A stretch of DNA of 64,000 nucleotides, taken from assembly GCA_004570955.1 (NCBI GenBank), contig SPPL01000008.1:1-64000 (forward strand). The letters run 5' to 3'. A model generated the notes under the pieces. The model saw only the letters and a list, made by a program, of their open reading frames with translations. It was not told where the DNA came from and searched no databases. Both the position numbers and the translations under genes were made by a program. The DNA comes from Jeotgalicoccus nanhaiensis (GTDB taxonomy: Bacteria; Bacillota; Bacilli; Staphylococcales; Salinicoccaceae). Shown here piece after piece: positions 17,383 through 25,335 of this stretch (positions are counted from its first letter, which is position 1; each line of letters opens with the position of its first letter).

Positions 17383-19641
17383 CTAATTACGGAGCGGTTT
17401 CCCTGTCTCCAGCATGTGACTGATGCGAGCGTAAGTTTTCTCATTCTGCAGGAGATTTAAAAATCTCTCTTTCTCCAGTTTCTGCAGATAGCGCTGATTT
17501 ACATAAGTGTTGCGCGGTATATCTCCGCCTGATAATACTTCTGCAATCTTCAAGGTAATTTCGTAATCGTGATCACTAATAAAGTTACCGAGACGCTGTG
17601 CATCAAGCATTCCTTCTGCCAGCGCTTTAAAGTCACGTCCGAGAGCAATATACTTTCCTTCAGGTTTAGGAATGTAATTCATTTCTGATTCCAGACGTGC
17701 TTTATTTAAAGCTGCTTCCACGCGTTTCTCCACATTAAGAATAATTGAATCGGTATCTCTTAAATAACCGTATCTCTTCGCTTCATACGCATTCGTTGAA
17801 ACTTTTGCCATACCGATATTCGTCAGCACCTCACTCATCGACTGCTGTTTGTCATCGTGTTTATGATTTGTACTTAATATGCGATCCGACATTTCAGCAA
17901 GTCCGCCGCCGCTCGGCAAGAGCCCGACACCCGCTTCAACCATGCCGATATATGTTTCACTTGCTGCAACAACAAATGGGGAATGCAGCACTAACTCACA
18001 GCCTCCGCCGAGGGCTTTGCCCTGTACAGCCGTTACTATCGGCTTCAGTGAATATTTCATGCGGTTGAAGCTTTTATGAAGTGTATCTATAGCTGGTCCG
18101 ACTAATTCTTCAACCTGCTTCATTTCATGTGCTTTTTTCATCATATACAGATTGGCTCCAACACTGAAGTTTCTGCCGTCAGCATATAAAACCATACTTG
18201 AAAAATCTTCGCTCTCTAAAAGATCGACAGCTTCTATTAAGTCTTTGGCAAAACCGTCAGAAATAATGTTATTGCCGCTCTGCAGTTTTAACAAGAGCTG
18301 GTCTGTATTAACTACCGAGAGCCTGGAATCCTCCCGATTCCAGATTTCACTCTCGATAAAATCACTTACCGGTGTTACCCGCTCAATGGTCTCTCCATCT
18401 TTATAAAAAGACTCAGTGCGTTTTTCAATCCATTCAGGCAGCTCTCCAAGTTCTTCTTTCATACGATCCTTAACCCGGCTGAAGCCCATCAGGTCCCACA
18501 GCTGGAACGGTCCTTTTTTCCAGTTGAATCCCCAGACAAGCGCCCGGTCGATATCTCTGTAATCCGAAGCTGCTTTTGGCACATTTAAGGCTGAATAGTA
18601 AAAGTTATTTCTCAAGGTTTTCCATAAAAATAAGCCGGCTTTATCATCAGCATTAAAAATAACATCCATATTTTCTTTTAAATCTTTACTGAATTTACCG
18701 AGAATCGGAAATTCAGGTTTTGACTGTTCAACGTAGTCATTCTTTTCCGGATCAAATACGAGTATCTTATTCTTCTCTTTTTTATAAAACCCTTTTTTTG
18801 TTTTTCTTCCGAGCGCACTCTGTTCAACAAGCTTCTCGGCTATTTTTGTATCGTTAAAGAACTTCTCCTCACCCGGCACCTGCTGCAGTCCTTTTGTTAC
18901 TGTCACTGCAATATCAATACCGACGAGGTCACTCAAGCCGTAGGTGCCCGTACTTGGACGTCCAATACTTCTCCCGGTGAGTGCATCCGTATCGGAAATC
19001 GATATGCCTTCTTCTTCTGCCCGGTGCATAATATCATTCATCGTCTGTGTACCGACGCGGTTTGCTACAAAACCGGGCACGTCGTTTGCTACCACGACAC
19101 CTTTGCCGAGTTTGTCTTCTGCAAAGAGCTGAGCTCGTTTTACCGATTCTTCTGCAGTATCCTGAAGCGGAATAATTTCAACCAGCTTCATAATACGCGG
19201 CGGATTGAAGAAGTGCATGCCGAAAAATCTTTTCCGCTCATCATCATTGAATACTTTAGCGATATATTCAATCGGAATACCCGATGTGTTTGTTGCAAAT
19301 AAGGCATTATCTTTTGCAACTTCTTTTACTTTCTTCCAGACACTGTGTTTAATTTCCAGTTCTTCTTTAACCGCTTCGATATAAATATCAGCGTCATCTT
19401 CACCTTGTAGATCTTCATCGAAGTTGCCGTATGTTAAATTCGATGCGAAATTTAAGTCAAACAGCTGCGGCCGTTTTTTATCCGTGATTATCTCGTAAGC
19501 TTTCTTGGAAATTTTATTAGGATCTTTTTCATCTATTGCTATATCGAGTAATTTTACTTTTAAGCCTGCATTAACGAGCAGGGCAGCAATCTGACTGCCC
19601 ATTACCCCTCCGCCAAGCACTGTAGCTTTTCTTATCGTCAT
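17383..19641 (-). CDS. fadB: 3-hydroxyacyl-CoA dehydrogenase / enoyl-CoA hydratase, fused
   Basis: 752 residues. The N-terminal half is a 3-hydroxyacyl-CoA dehydrogenase: NAD site VLGGGVMGSQIA at about 8-19, FFNPPRIMKLVE, and the NRVGTQTMND segment. The C-terminal part (about 480-700) is a crotonase-type hydratase with ALGGGCELVLH and GLLPSGGGLAEM. Domain order, dehydrogenase first, is that of the Firmicute FadN/FadB type and the reverse of E. coli FadB. It carries out hydration and oxidation in beta-oxidation, presumably partnered with FadA. Confidence 0.95.
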   Translation of the reverse strand: MTIRKATVLGGGVMGSQIAALLVNAGLKVKLLDIAIDEKDPNKISKKAYEIITDKKRPQLFDLNFASNLTYGNFDEDLQGEDDADIYIEAVKEELEIKHSVWKKVKEVAKDNALFATNTSGIPIEYIAKVFNDDERKRFFGMHFFNPPRIMKLVEIIPLQDTAEESVKRAQLFAEDKLGKGVVVANDVPGFVANRVGTQTMNDIMHRAEEEGISISDTDALTGRSIGRPSTGTYGLSDLVGIDIAVTVTKGLQQVPGEEKFFNDTKIAEKLVEQSALGRKTKKGFYKKEKNKILVFDPEKNDYVEQSKPEFPILGKFSKDLKENMDVIFNADDKAGLFLWKTLRNNFYYSALNVPKAASDYRDIDRALVWGFNWKKGPFQLWDLMGFSRVKDRMKEELGELPEWIEKRTESFYKDGETIERVTPVSDFIESEIWNREDSRLSVVNTDQLLLKLQSGNNIISDGFAKDLIEAVDLLESEDFSSMVLYADGRNFSVGANLYMMKKAHEMKQVEELVGPAIDTLHKSFNRMKYSLKPIVTAVQGKALGGGCELVLHSPFVVAASETYIGMVEAGVGLLPSGGGLAEMSDRILSTNHKHDDKQQSMSEVLTNIGMAKVSTNAYEAKRYGYLRDTDSIILNVEKRVEAALNKARLESEMNYIPKPEGKYIALGRDFKALAEGMLDAQRLGNFISDHDYEITLKIAEVLSGGDIPRNTYVNQRYLQKLEKERFLNLLQNEKTYARISHMLETGKPLRN

Positions 19642-19686
19642 GAAAAACCCTCCAAATTATTTTATCTTTAACTTATCGGACACTCC

Positions 19687-20892
19687 TTAAATGAATGCGG
19701 AGTCACCGGTTAAGGCTCTGCCGATTACAAGGGCATTGATTTCGTGTGTGCCTTCATACGTGTAAACAGCTTCAGCATCGGAGAAGAATCTCGCTATATC
19801 GTACTCTGCCAGAATGCCGTTTCCGCCTGTAATTCCGCGCCCCATTGACACCGACTCGCGCAGTCTTAAGGCATTCATCATTTTCGCAGTGGATGTTGCC
19901 ACCTCATCGTACTCGCCGTTCTCCTGCATCCGCGCAAGCTGAGCCGACAAGGCCATCGCATGAGACAGGTTCCCCTGCATCATCGCCAGTTTTTCCTGAA
20001 TCAGCTGATATTTGCTGATTTCTTTGCCGAACTGCTTGCGTTCTGTGACGTAGTCAAGCGTTGCGCGGAGTGCACCGGCCATGGCCCCCGTAGCCATGTA
20101 AGATACGCCTGCACGAGTAGAATAAAGTATTTTGGCAATATCTTTAAAACTGTTTATGTTTTGCAATCTGTCCTCTTCTTTAACGACTACATTATTTAAA
20201 CGAATATTTGTATTCGGAATAATTCTTAGGGCAATTTTGTTCTCGATAATATCGATGTCTACGCCTTCCTGTTCCGGCCTGATAATAAATCCTTTTGGCT
20301 TTCCAGTTTCTACATCTACAGCAAAGAGTGGAATGACATCCGAAACATTGGCGCCCCCGATCCATTTTTTTGCACCATTAATCACCCATTCATCACCTTC
20401 ACGCTTAGCGGTTGTTTCAAGACCTCCTGCAACATCCGAACCGTGATCCGGTTCAGTCAAGGCAAAACATGTTCTCATTTCATGAGACTGCAGTTTAGGA
20501 ATATAATGTGCAACCTGTTCTTTTGAGCCGCCGAATAAAAAGGCGTTATGGCCGAGCCCTTGATGTACACCAAGCACTGTTACCAGCGATACATCGAAAC
20601 GCGCCACTGTGTAGGACATAAAGAACTGGAACAGCTGGCTCGGTGTTTTCGCTCCTTCTCGGCCTTCAAATAATAGAGGATTCCTGAAATAATTCAATTT
20701 ACCCATCTCTTCAAAAAAGTCTTCGGGTACTGTAGCATTCACCCAGTGATCGTTGATTGAATCGCGGTATTTCGATTCCAGCAGCTCGTCCAGCTGTTTT
20801 AAAAATTTAACTTCTCCCTCAGTCAATTCTTTCGATACATTCATTAAATCTTCCGGATACAATTCTTTAAGCATCTGCTCTTTTTCTGTCAT
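19687..20892 (-). CDS. fadE: acyl-CoA dehydrogenase
   Basis: Flavoenzyme that introduces the first double bond in beta-oxidation. 401 residues from the ATG at 20892, chosen for GGAGGG seven bases upstream. Typical segments are CFALTEPDHGSDVAG, KKWIGGANVSD, the RKQFGKEISKYQLIQEKLA stretch and the C-terminal GGNGILAEY...YEGTHEIN with the catalytic Glu in YEGT. A near-consensus cre site lies just upstream, between fadD and fadE. Confidence 0.94.
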   Translation of the reverse strand: MTEKEQMLKELYPEDLMNVSKELTEGEVKFLKQLDELLESKYRDSINDHWVNATVPEDFFEEMGKLNYFRNPLLFEGREGAKTPSQLFQFFMSYTVARFDVSLVTVLGVHQGLGHNAFLFGGSKEQVAHYIPKLQSHEMRTCFALTEPDHGSDVAGGLETTAKREGDEWVINGAKKWIGGANVSDVIPLFAVDVETGKPKGFIIRPEQEGVDIDIIENKIALRIIPNTNIRLNNVVVKEEDRLQNINSFKDIAKILYSTRAGVSYMATGAMAGALRATLDYVTERKQFGKEISKYQLIQEKLAMMQGNLSHAMALSAQLARMQENGEYDEVATSTAKMMNALRLRESVSMGRGITGGNGILAEYDIARFFSDAEAVYTYEGTHEINALVIGRALTGDSAFI

Positions 20893-20913
20893 AATATTTC
20901 CCTCCGCTTTATA

Positions 20914-20927
20914 AGATAACGCTTTCA
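20914..20927 (-). promoter_or_regulatory. possible second cre site, before fadE
   Basis: Minus strand TGAAAGCGTTATCT matches the CcpA consensus TGWAANCGNTNWCA at 13 of 14 positions. It lies in the 51-base fadD-fadE gap, where bound CcpA could block elongation. Confidence 0.5.
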
Positions 20928-20943
20928 AATAAAGTTAAAATTT

Positions 20944-22464
20944 TTATTGGGCTATGCCGTTTTCCTGAGCTTTGTCGTTCATTAAACGCTGGATTTCGAG
21001 CCGGTCCGGTTTAGCTGTTGAGTTCAATGGAATTTCTTTCATCTCGAGATAAAGTCTTGGAATCTTGTAGCCTGCAATGCGTTCTCTGATATGCTTGTCC
21101 AGTATTTCTTCAAAATTCTCAGTTTCCTCTGCCAGCACTATCGCTGCAGAAACCGACTCCCCATATTCCGGGCTCTCATAGCCGATAACAATTGCTGTTC
21201 TGACTATCGGGTGCTCTGACAGTGCCGCTTCAACTTCTGAAGGCAGCACATTTTCCCCGCCGGTAATAATCAGTTCTTTTTTACGGTTGACTATAAATAT
21301 ATCTCCGTCTTCGTCAATCTTCGCAAGATCTCCAGTCAGGAAATAATCGCCGTAGAACGACTCTTTCGTTACATCCGGTTTATTCCAGTAACCCGGAGTC
21401 ACCTGTTTGCCGCCGACCGCAAGTTCTCCGATTTCACCCGGTGCTACTTCGTTTTTATCTTCATCGAGTAATTTTATATCTGTAAACAATACCGGTTTAC
21501 CGATACTCATCGGTTTAACTTTGGCATTATCCGACGTATTTACCATAGCGAGCGGCGCTTCCGTTAAACCGTAACCGTTAATCAGCGTGTGTCCCATACT
21601 TTCAAATTTTTTCTGAACGGCCGGCAGCGGTGCTGATCCTCCCTGAATGAGATATTCGATATTTTTAAAGCTTTCAAGGTTAAAGTTATCCGCAACGAGC
21701 ATAGCGTAATACATCGTCGGAATGAGCGATAAATAATCCGGTTCGTATTTCGCCATCAGATCGTTGAGTTCAGCACCGTCGAAGTAGCGGTGCAACACAA
21801 GCGTTCCACCTGCCATTAATAACGGTAAGGCGGTGTCGTTTAAACCGTACACGTGGAACATCGGTGTCGACAGAATTGTCGTTTGTTTGGAATGCGTTCT
21901 GTATGTTAAGGCTGTATTAATTAGGTTCGTGACAAAGGAATCATAGGTGAACATTACACCTTTAGGCAGTCCTGTCGTTCCGCTCGTATACATTAATGCA
22001 GCCAGTTCATCGCTTTTTACATCTGCAGTTTTAAATGGTTTATGATTTTCCGGGTCACAGATTTTATCGTATTCCGGTGAATCGATATCCATATGCAGCA
22101 GTCCTTCCGGCGTGCCGGTTAGACTTTCCTTGTGTCTAAGTGAATAAAAAATCATTTTTACGCCTGAATCTGAGATGACACTTTGAATTTCTTTTGGTTT
22201 TAAACGCCAGTTCATCGGCATATAAACCGCTCCTGTTTTAAAGCAGGCAAATAATAAGTCGAATATCGATACATCGTTCGGTGCAAAAATACCGACAACG
22301 TCTCCTTTTTTAATACCCTGGTCTGTTAAATAATTTGCCAGGTTTTCCGCCCGTGCATTTAAATCCTGAAATGACCATTCCGTCCCTTTTTGCGGGTCTA
22401 TTACTGCTGCTTTGACTTCATCGTAATCCGATCTTGTTTTAATCCAATCATAATTCATTGACAT
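20944..22464 (-). CDS. fadD: fatty-acid--CoA ligase
   Basis: Activates fatty acids to acyl-CoA with ATP. 506 residues. Adenylation motifs: MYTSGTTGLPKGV (about 153-165), NGYGLTEAP, FLTGDLAKIDEDG, NRKKELIITGGENV and the late catalytic lysine in NSTAKPDR. Its place between fadX and fadE supports a role in the beta-oxidation pathway rather than in another acyl-CoA pathway. Confidence 0.9.
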   Translation of the reverse strand: MSMNYDWIKTRSDYDEVKAAVIDPQKGTEWSFQDLNARAENLANYLTDQGIKKGDVVGIFAPNDVSIFDLLFACFKTGAVYMPMNWRLKPKEIQSVISDSGVKMIFYSLRHKESLTGTPEGLLHMDIDSPEYDKICDPENHKPFKTADVKSDELAALMYTSGTTGLPKGVMFTYDSFVTNLINTALTYRTHSKQTTILSTPMFHVYGLNDTALPLLMAGGTLVLHRYFDGAELNDLMAKYEPDYLSLIPTMYYAMLVADNFNLESFKNIEYLIQGGSAPLPAVQKKFESMGHTLINGYGLTEAPLAMVNTSDNAKVKPMSIGKPVLFTDIKLLDEDKNEVAPGEIGELAVGGKQVTPGYWNKPDVTKESFYGDYFLTGDLAKIDEDGDIFIVNRKKELIITGGENVLPSEVEAALSEHPIVRTAIVIGYESPEYGESVSAAIVLAEETENFEEILDKHIRERIAGYKIPRLYLEMKEIPLNSTAKPDRLEIQRLMNDKAQENGIAQ

Positions 22465-22475
22465 CTTCCCCTTTG

Positions 22476-24041
22476 TTAATGATTATTTTCAATTGTCTCT
22501 GCTAATTTCCCCCAGGTTTCCTGAAACAGTTCGCTTTTTATTACTTTTAAATCCTTCGATATCTTTGGCTTAAAATCCATTTGCGAAAGAACATCTTTTT
22601 CTAGACTGAGGCCCGGAGCAATTTCAATCAATTCCATCCCCTCATCAGTCAGCTGAAAGACAGCGCGCTCAGTAACATAATAGACATCCTGGCCAAGTTC
22701 TCTTGAATAATCCGCATTGAAATCCAGACTCTGAACAGTATCGACAAATTTTTTGGAATGCCCTTCTGAATCAATTACCAGTTCATTATCTTTACAGTGC
22801 GATTCACTGCCGACGACCATCGTTCCTGAAAAAATCAAAGTTTTAACTGTCTGACTGATATCGATAAAACCGCCGCTGCCGTTCATTCTCTCCCCAAACT
22901 TAGAAACGTTCACGTTACCGGCTTTATCTATTTCAGCAAAGCTTAGAAATGCAATATCGAGGCCCCCGTTAAAAATAAAATCCCAAGTCATATCGTGACG
23001 CATTCTTGCATCCAGATTATAGTTCATGCCAAAATGATTTCTGCTTCCAATAATCCCCCCGAATATACCGGTATCAATATTCAATTTGACAAGATGATCA
23101 GCTTGCTCTTCACGCAGCACATTAGACAGCTCATTGTTAATTCCGTAACCGATGCTGACCGCATGCCCGCGTTTTAAAAACTGTGCCGAACGCCGTAAAA
23201 TAATTTTTCTCGCGCCGAACTCCAAAAACTTCTCCTTACTTTGCGAAATTCTGTGATGGCCGGATAAAGCGGGATCATAATATGTCTGTATCACCTGCTT
23301 ATGATATTTTGGATTTTTGTTTATAACGACGTAATCGACAAGCTCCGAAGGAACAAACACATCCCGCGGATTGAAACTCCCCTTTGCAATTATCTCTTTC
23401 ACCTGGACGATTACTTTGCCGTTATTTTTCTTTGCAGCTGAAGCTGCACTGAAACCTTCACCTAGATGAGACTCATGCGTCATGAAAATGTTGCCATCCT
23501 CGTCAGCATATGTCCCTCTCAAAAGTACAATGTTAATCTTCGGAAAATCGTAATGCAGATACTCTTCATTATTAATCTTCATTAAGGATACTAAGTCATC
23601 ACGACTTGCATCATTCACTTTCCCACCGGAAAGTCTGGGATCCACAACCGTATTTAATCCGATTTTAGTAATGGTCCCCGGTGAAGAAAAAGCCTGATCG
23701 CGGTAAGAAATCGCGATGATACCCTGCGGCAGAAAATAAGCTTCAATCTCGTTGTTTTTAACCGCTTCAACAGTAACGGGAGAAGCGACCATAAGACTGG
23801 TGATAATTCTTTTAACCATGCCGCGCGAGACAAAAGAATCGAGATCAAAACCATCATCAAAATCGCTGATATCATTCGCGACGACAAAGGTTAAATTATC
23901 GAGATTCCCATGCTCATCATGCTGTTCTGCCAAATGCTTTAATACTTCCATCGGCAAGTTTCCTGTAGACAGAGCGGCAATGGAAATGACATCACCGCTT
24001 TTTACGATATTCCTTAAATCATCATATGAAATAATCTCCAT
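22476..24041 (-). CDS. fadX: acyl-CoA:acetate/propionate CoA-transferase family protein
   Basis: 521 residues, a single chain with both CoA-transferase domains (SugarP_isomerase-like fold). First gene of the fad operon, as fadX in S. aureus; it should move CoA between short acyl groups. The N-terminal half is intact, with motifs such as VLLRGTYADEDGN. In the second half the loop that normally carries the catalytic Glu before a GxxGG motif reads NIDTGIFGGIIG, so an Asp (GAT codon) stands at that place by eye. Either the enzyme uses Asp, or the alignment is shifted, or activity is altered. Confidence 0.85.
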   Translation of the reverse strand: MEIISYDDLRNIVKSGDVISIAALSTGNLPMEVLKHLAEQHDEHGNLDNLTFVVANDISDFDDGFDLDSFVSRGMVKRIITSLMVASPVTVEAVKNNEIEAYFLPQGIIAISYRDQAFSSPGTITKIGLNTVVDPRLSGGKVNDASRDDLVSLMKINNEEYLHYDFPKINIVLLRGTYADEDGNIFMTHESHLGEGFSAASAAKKNNGKVIVQVKEIIAKGSFNPRDVFVPSELVDYVVINKNPKYHKQVIQTYYDPALSGHHRISQSKEKFLEFGARKIILRRSAQFLKRGHAVSIGYGINNELSNVLREEQADHLVKLNIDTGIFGGIIGSRNHFGMNYNLDARMRHDMTWDFIFNGGLDIAFLSFAEIDKAGNVNVSKFGERMNGSGGFIDISQTVKTLIFSGTMVVGSESHCKDNELVIDSEGHSKKFVDTVQSLDFNADYSRELGQDVYYVTERAVFQLTDEGMELIEIAPGLSLEKDVLSQMDFKPKISKDLKVIKSELFQETWGKLAETIENNH

Positions 24042-24144
24042 ACTCTATTCTCCCGACCTTGTTATATTCATTTAAAATTTCAACATATGATCCTTTTTTA
24101 TTTATCCCCTTCACTTTTTCAAATGTACCACCATGCTCAATTTT

Positions 24145-24158
24145 TGTAAACGGTTTCA
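24145..24158. promoter_or_regulatory. cre site (CcpA) of the fad operon
   Basis: TGTAAACGGTTTCA fits the consensus TGWAANCGNTNWCA at every position. It lies about 105 bases before fadX and just downstream of the presumed start of transcription, a usual place for CcpA roadblock repression. Confidence 0.75.
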
Positions 24159-24182
24159 TTTCATTATTTTTAAAAATTCTCC

Positions 24183-24211
24183 ATTATATAATTTCATACT
24201 AACTATTAGTA
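24183..24211 (-). promoter_or_regulatory. fad operon promoter with palindromic operator
   Basis: Minus strand TATAAT at 24183-24188. The -35 position (24206-24211) is a poor match and forms one half of a perfect palindrome TACTAA-CTA-TTAGTA (24197-24211). A repressor such as a TetR-type FadR could bind here and cover the -35 region; no such regulator gene is in the window. Confidence 0.55.
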
Positions 24212-24450
24212 CCAGCTTATATTAATTAGTCTGTAAATACTGATAGCATTGATAATTCAACGTTTTTTACTGTCTTTCTACAAAAAATATTCAGAAAAAA
24301 TTTATAACTTCAATATGAAATAATTATGACTTGACTTTAATGTAAAAAAATGGCCAAGTACCATAAATTGGTCCGTCCACTTCACATTTTCAACTTATTT
24401 AAATTTCATTGCTTACTCCCCTGCTTTCAGAAGAAAATGAAAAATTCAGG
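24212..24450. other. gene-free stretch upstream of the fad operon
   Basis: A+T-rich sequence between the fad promoter and the tRNA cluster. I see no ORF with a start signal. A weak inverted repeat, GGCCAA at 24352 with TTGGTCC at 24368, is the only other structure. Confidence 0.5.
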
Positions 24451-24453
24451 TAA

Positions 24454-24487
24454 ACAAAAAACAGACACGTATTAAATACGTATCTGT
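24454..24487 (-). terminator. terminator of the tRNA operon
   Basis: Arms ACAGACACGTAT / ATACGTATCTGT (one mismatch) with a 3-base loop at 24461-24487, and a T run on the minus strand (24454-24460). It lies 30 bases past tRNA-Ser. Confidence 0.8.
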
Positions 24488-24516
24488 TTTTGTACTGTTA
24501 TTAAGATAATATGTAA

Positions 24517-24604
24517 CGGACAGTGAGGGATTTGAACCCTCGAAACGGGGTTGCCGTTTACACGCGTTCCAGGCGTGCGCCTTCAGCCGCTCGGCCAACT
24601 GTCC
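24517..24604 (-). tRNA. tRNA-Ser (GGA)
   Basis: 88-base type II tRNA with a long variable arm, anticodon stem CACGC/GCGTG and loop CTGGAAC. Acceptor GGACAG pairs with CTGTCC. CCA is not encoded. It lies behind a terminator hairpin that separates it from the rest of the cluster. Confidence 0.95.
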
Positions 24605-24610
24605 AGAATA

Positions 24611-24638
24611 AAAAAACAGAAGTGCGATTACACTTCTG
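24611..24638 (-). terminator. terminator inside the tRNA cluster
   Basis: Perfect 8-bp stem CAGAAGTG / CACTTCTG (24617-24638) with a 6-base loop; minus-strand T run at 24610-24616. It occupies the 38 bases between tRNA-Glu and tRNA-Ser. Confidence 0.75.
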
Positions 24639-24642
24639 AGTA

Positions 24643-24714
24643 TGACCCGTACGGGACTCGAACCCGTGTTACCGCCGTGAAAGGGCGGTGTCTTAACCGC
24701 TTGACCAACGGGCC
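24643..24714 (-). tRNA. tRNA-Glu (TTC)
   Basis: 72 bases; anticodon stem ACCGCC/GGCGGT around CTTTCAC. Acceptor GGCCCGT pairs with ACGGGTC including a wobble. CCA not encoded. Confidence 0.95.
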
Positions 24715-24717
24715 AGA

Positions 24718-24789
24718 CTCCACAGGTAGGACTCGAACCTACGACCGATCGGTTAACAGCCGATAGCTCTACCACTGAGCTACTGTGGA
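24718..24789 (-). tRNA. tRNA-Asn (GTT), copy 1
   Basis: 72 bases; anticodon loop CTGTTAA, acceptor TCCACAG/CTGTGGA. The body is identical to the copy at 35737-35808. Three bases separate it from tRNA-Glu; CCA not encoded. Confidence 0.95.
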
Positions 24790-24801
24790 ATAATAAGATG
24801 G

Positions 24802-24872
24802 AGCGGGTAGACGGGATCGAACCGACAACATCAGCTTGGAAGGCTGAGGTTATACCATTTAACTATACCCGC
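24802..24872 (-). tRNA. tRNA-Gly (TCC)
   Basis: 71 bases; anticodon stem CAGC/GCTG around CTTCCAA, acceptor GCGGGTA/TACCCGC. CCA is encoded. Confidence 0.95.
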
Positions 24873-24891
24873 GAAGGTAATAAAGTAAATA

Positions 24892-24964
24892 TGGTTCAGG
24901 ACGGAATCGAACCGCCGACACTGTGAGCTTCAATCACATGCTCTACCAACTGAGCTACTGAACC
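24892..24964 (-). tRNA. tRNA-Phe (GAA)
   Basis: 73 bases; anticodon stem TGTGA/TCACA around TTGAAGC, acceptor GGTTCAG/CTGAACC. CCA not encoded. Confidence 0.95.
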
Positions 24965-24987
24965 GTGTTATATAAAATTTTGAATGG

Positions 24988-25060
24988 CGGTCCCGACGGG
25001 AATCGAACCCGCGATCTCCTGCGTGACAGGCAGGCATGTTAACCGCTACACCACGGGACC
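24988..25060 (-). tRNA. tRNA-Asp (GTC)
   Basis: 73 bases; anticodon stem CCTGC/GCAGG around CTGTCAC, acceptor GGTCCCG/CGGGACC. CCA is encoded. Confidence 0.95.
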
Positions 25061-25082
25061 ACTCTTATGTAAAAATATAAAA

Positions 25083-25154
<72 letters not shown>

Positions 25155-25191
25155 CTAATATTATTTAACATATATTTAATGTCTGTTATAT

Positions 25192-25220
25192 ATACTATAG
25201 GTTTCCGCCGGATATTTCAA
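25192..25220 (-). promoter_or_regulatory. promoter of the tRNA operon
   Basis: Minus strand TTGAAA (25215-25220), 17-base spacer, TAGTAT (25192-25197), about 35 bases before tRNA-fMet. TATAGT overlapping it with a 15-base spacer is an alternative -10. Confidence 0.55.
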
Positions 25221-25279
25221 GTCTTTTTAATCATTTTCATATAACAAATTTACACTTTCTTAATTTTTGAAATCATAAA

Positions 25280-25303
25280 GTTGAATTGCCATTTTTAGGG
25301 TAA
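25280..25303 (+). promoter_or_regulatory. possible sigma-B promoter of the Rieske oxidoreductase gene
   Basis: GTTGAA (25280-25285), 12-base spacer, GGGTAA (25298-25303), against the sigma-B pattern GTTTAA-N12-15-GGGWAW. It lies 32 bases before the ATG. Confidence 0.4.
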
Positions 25304-25335
25304 GAGTATTATAAATATTTAACAGGAGGGGTCTC

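Noticed and set aside
24446-24775. Open frames across the tRNA cluster
   Set aside because: They run through tRNA genes and terminators.
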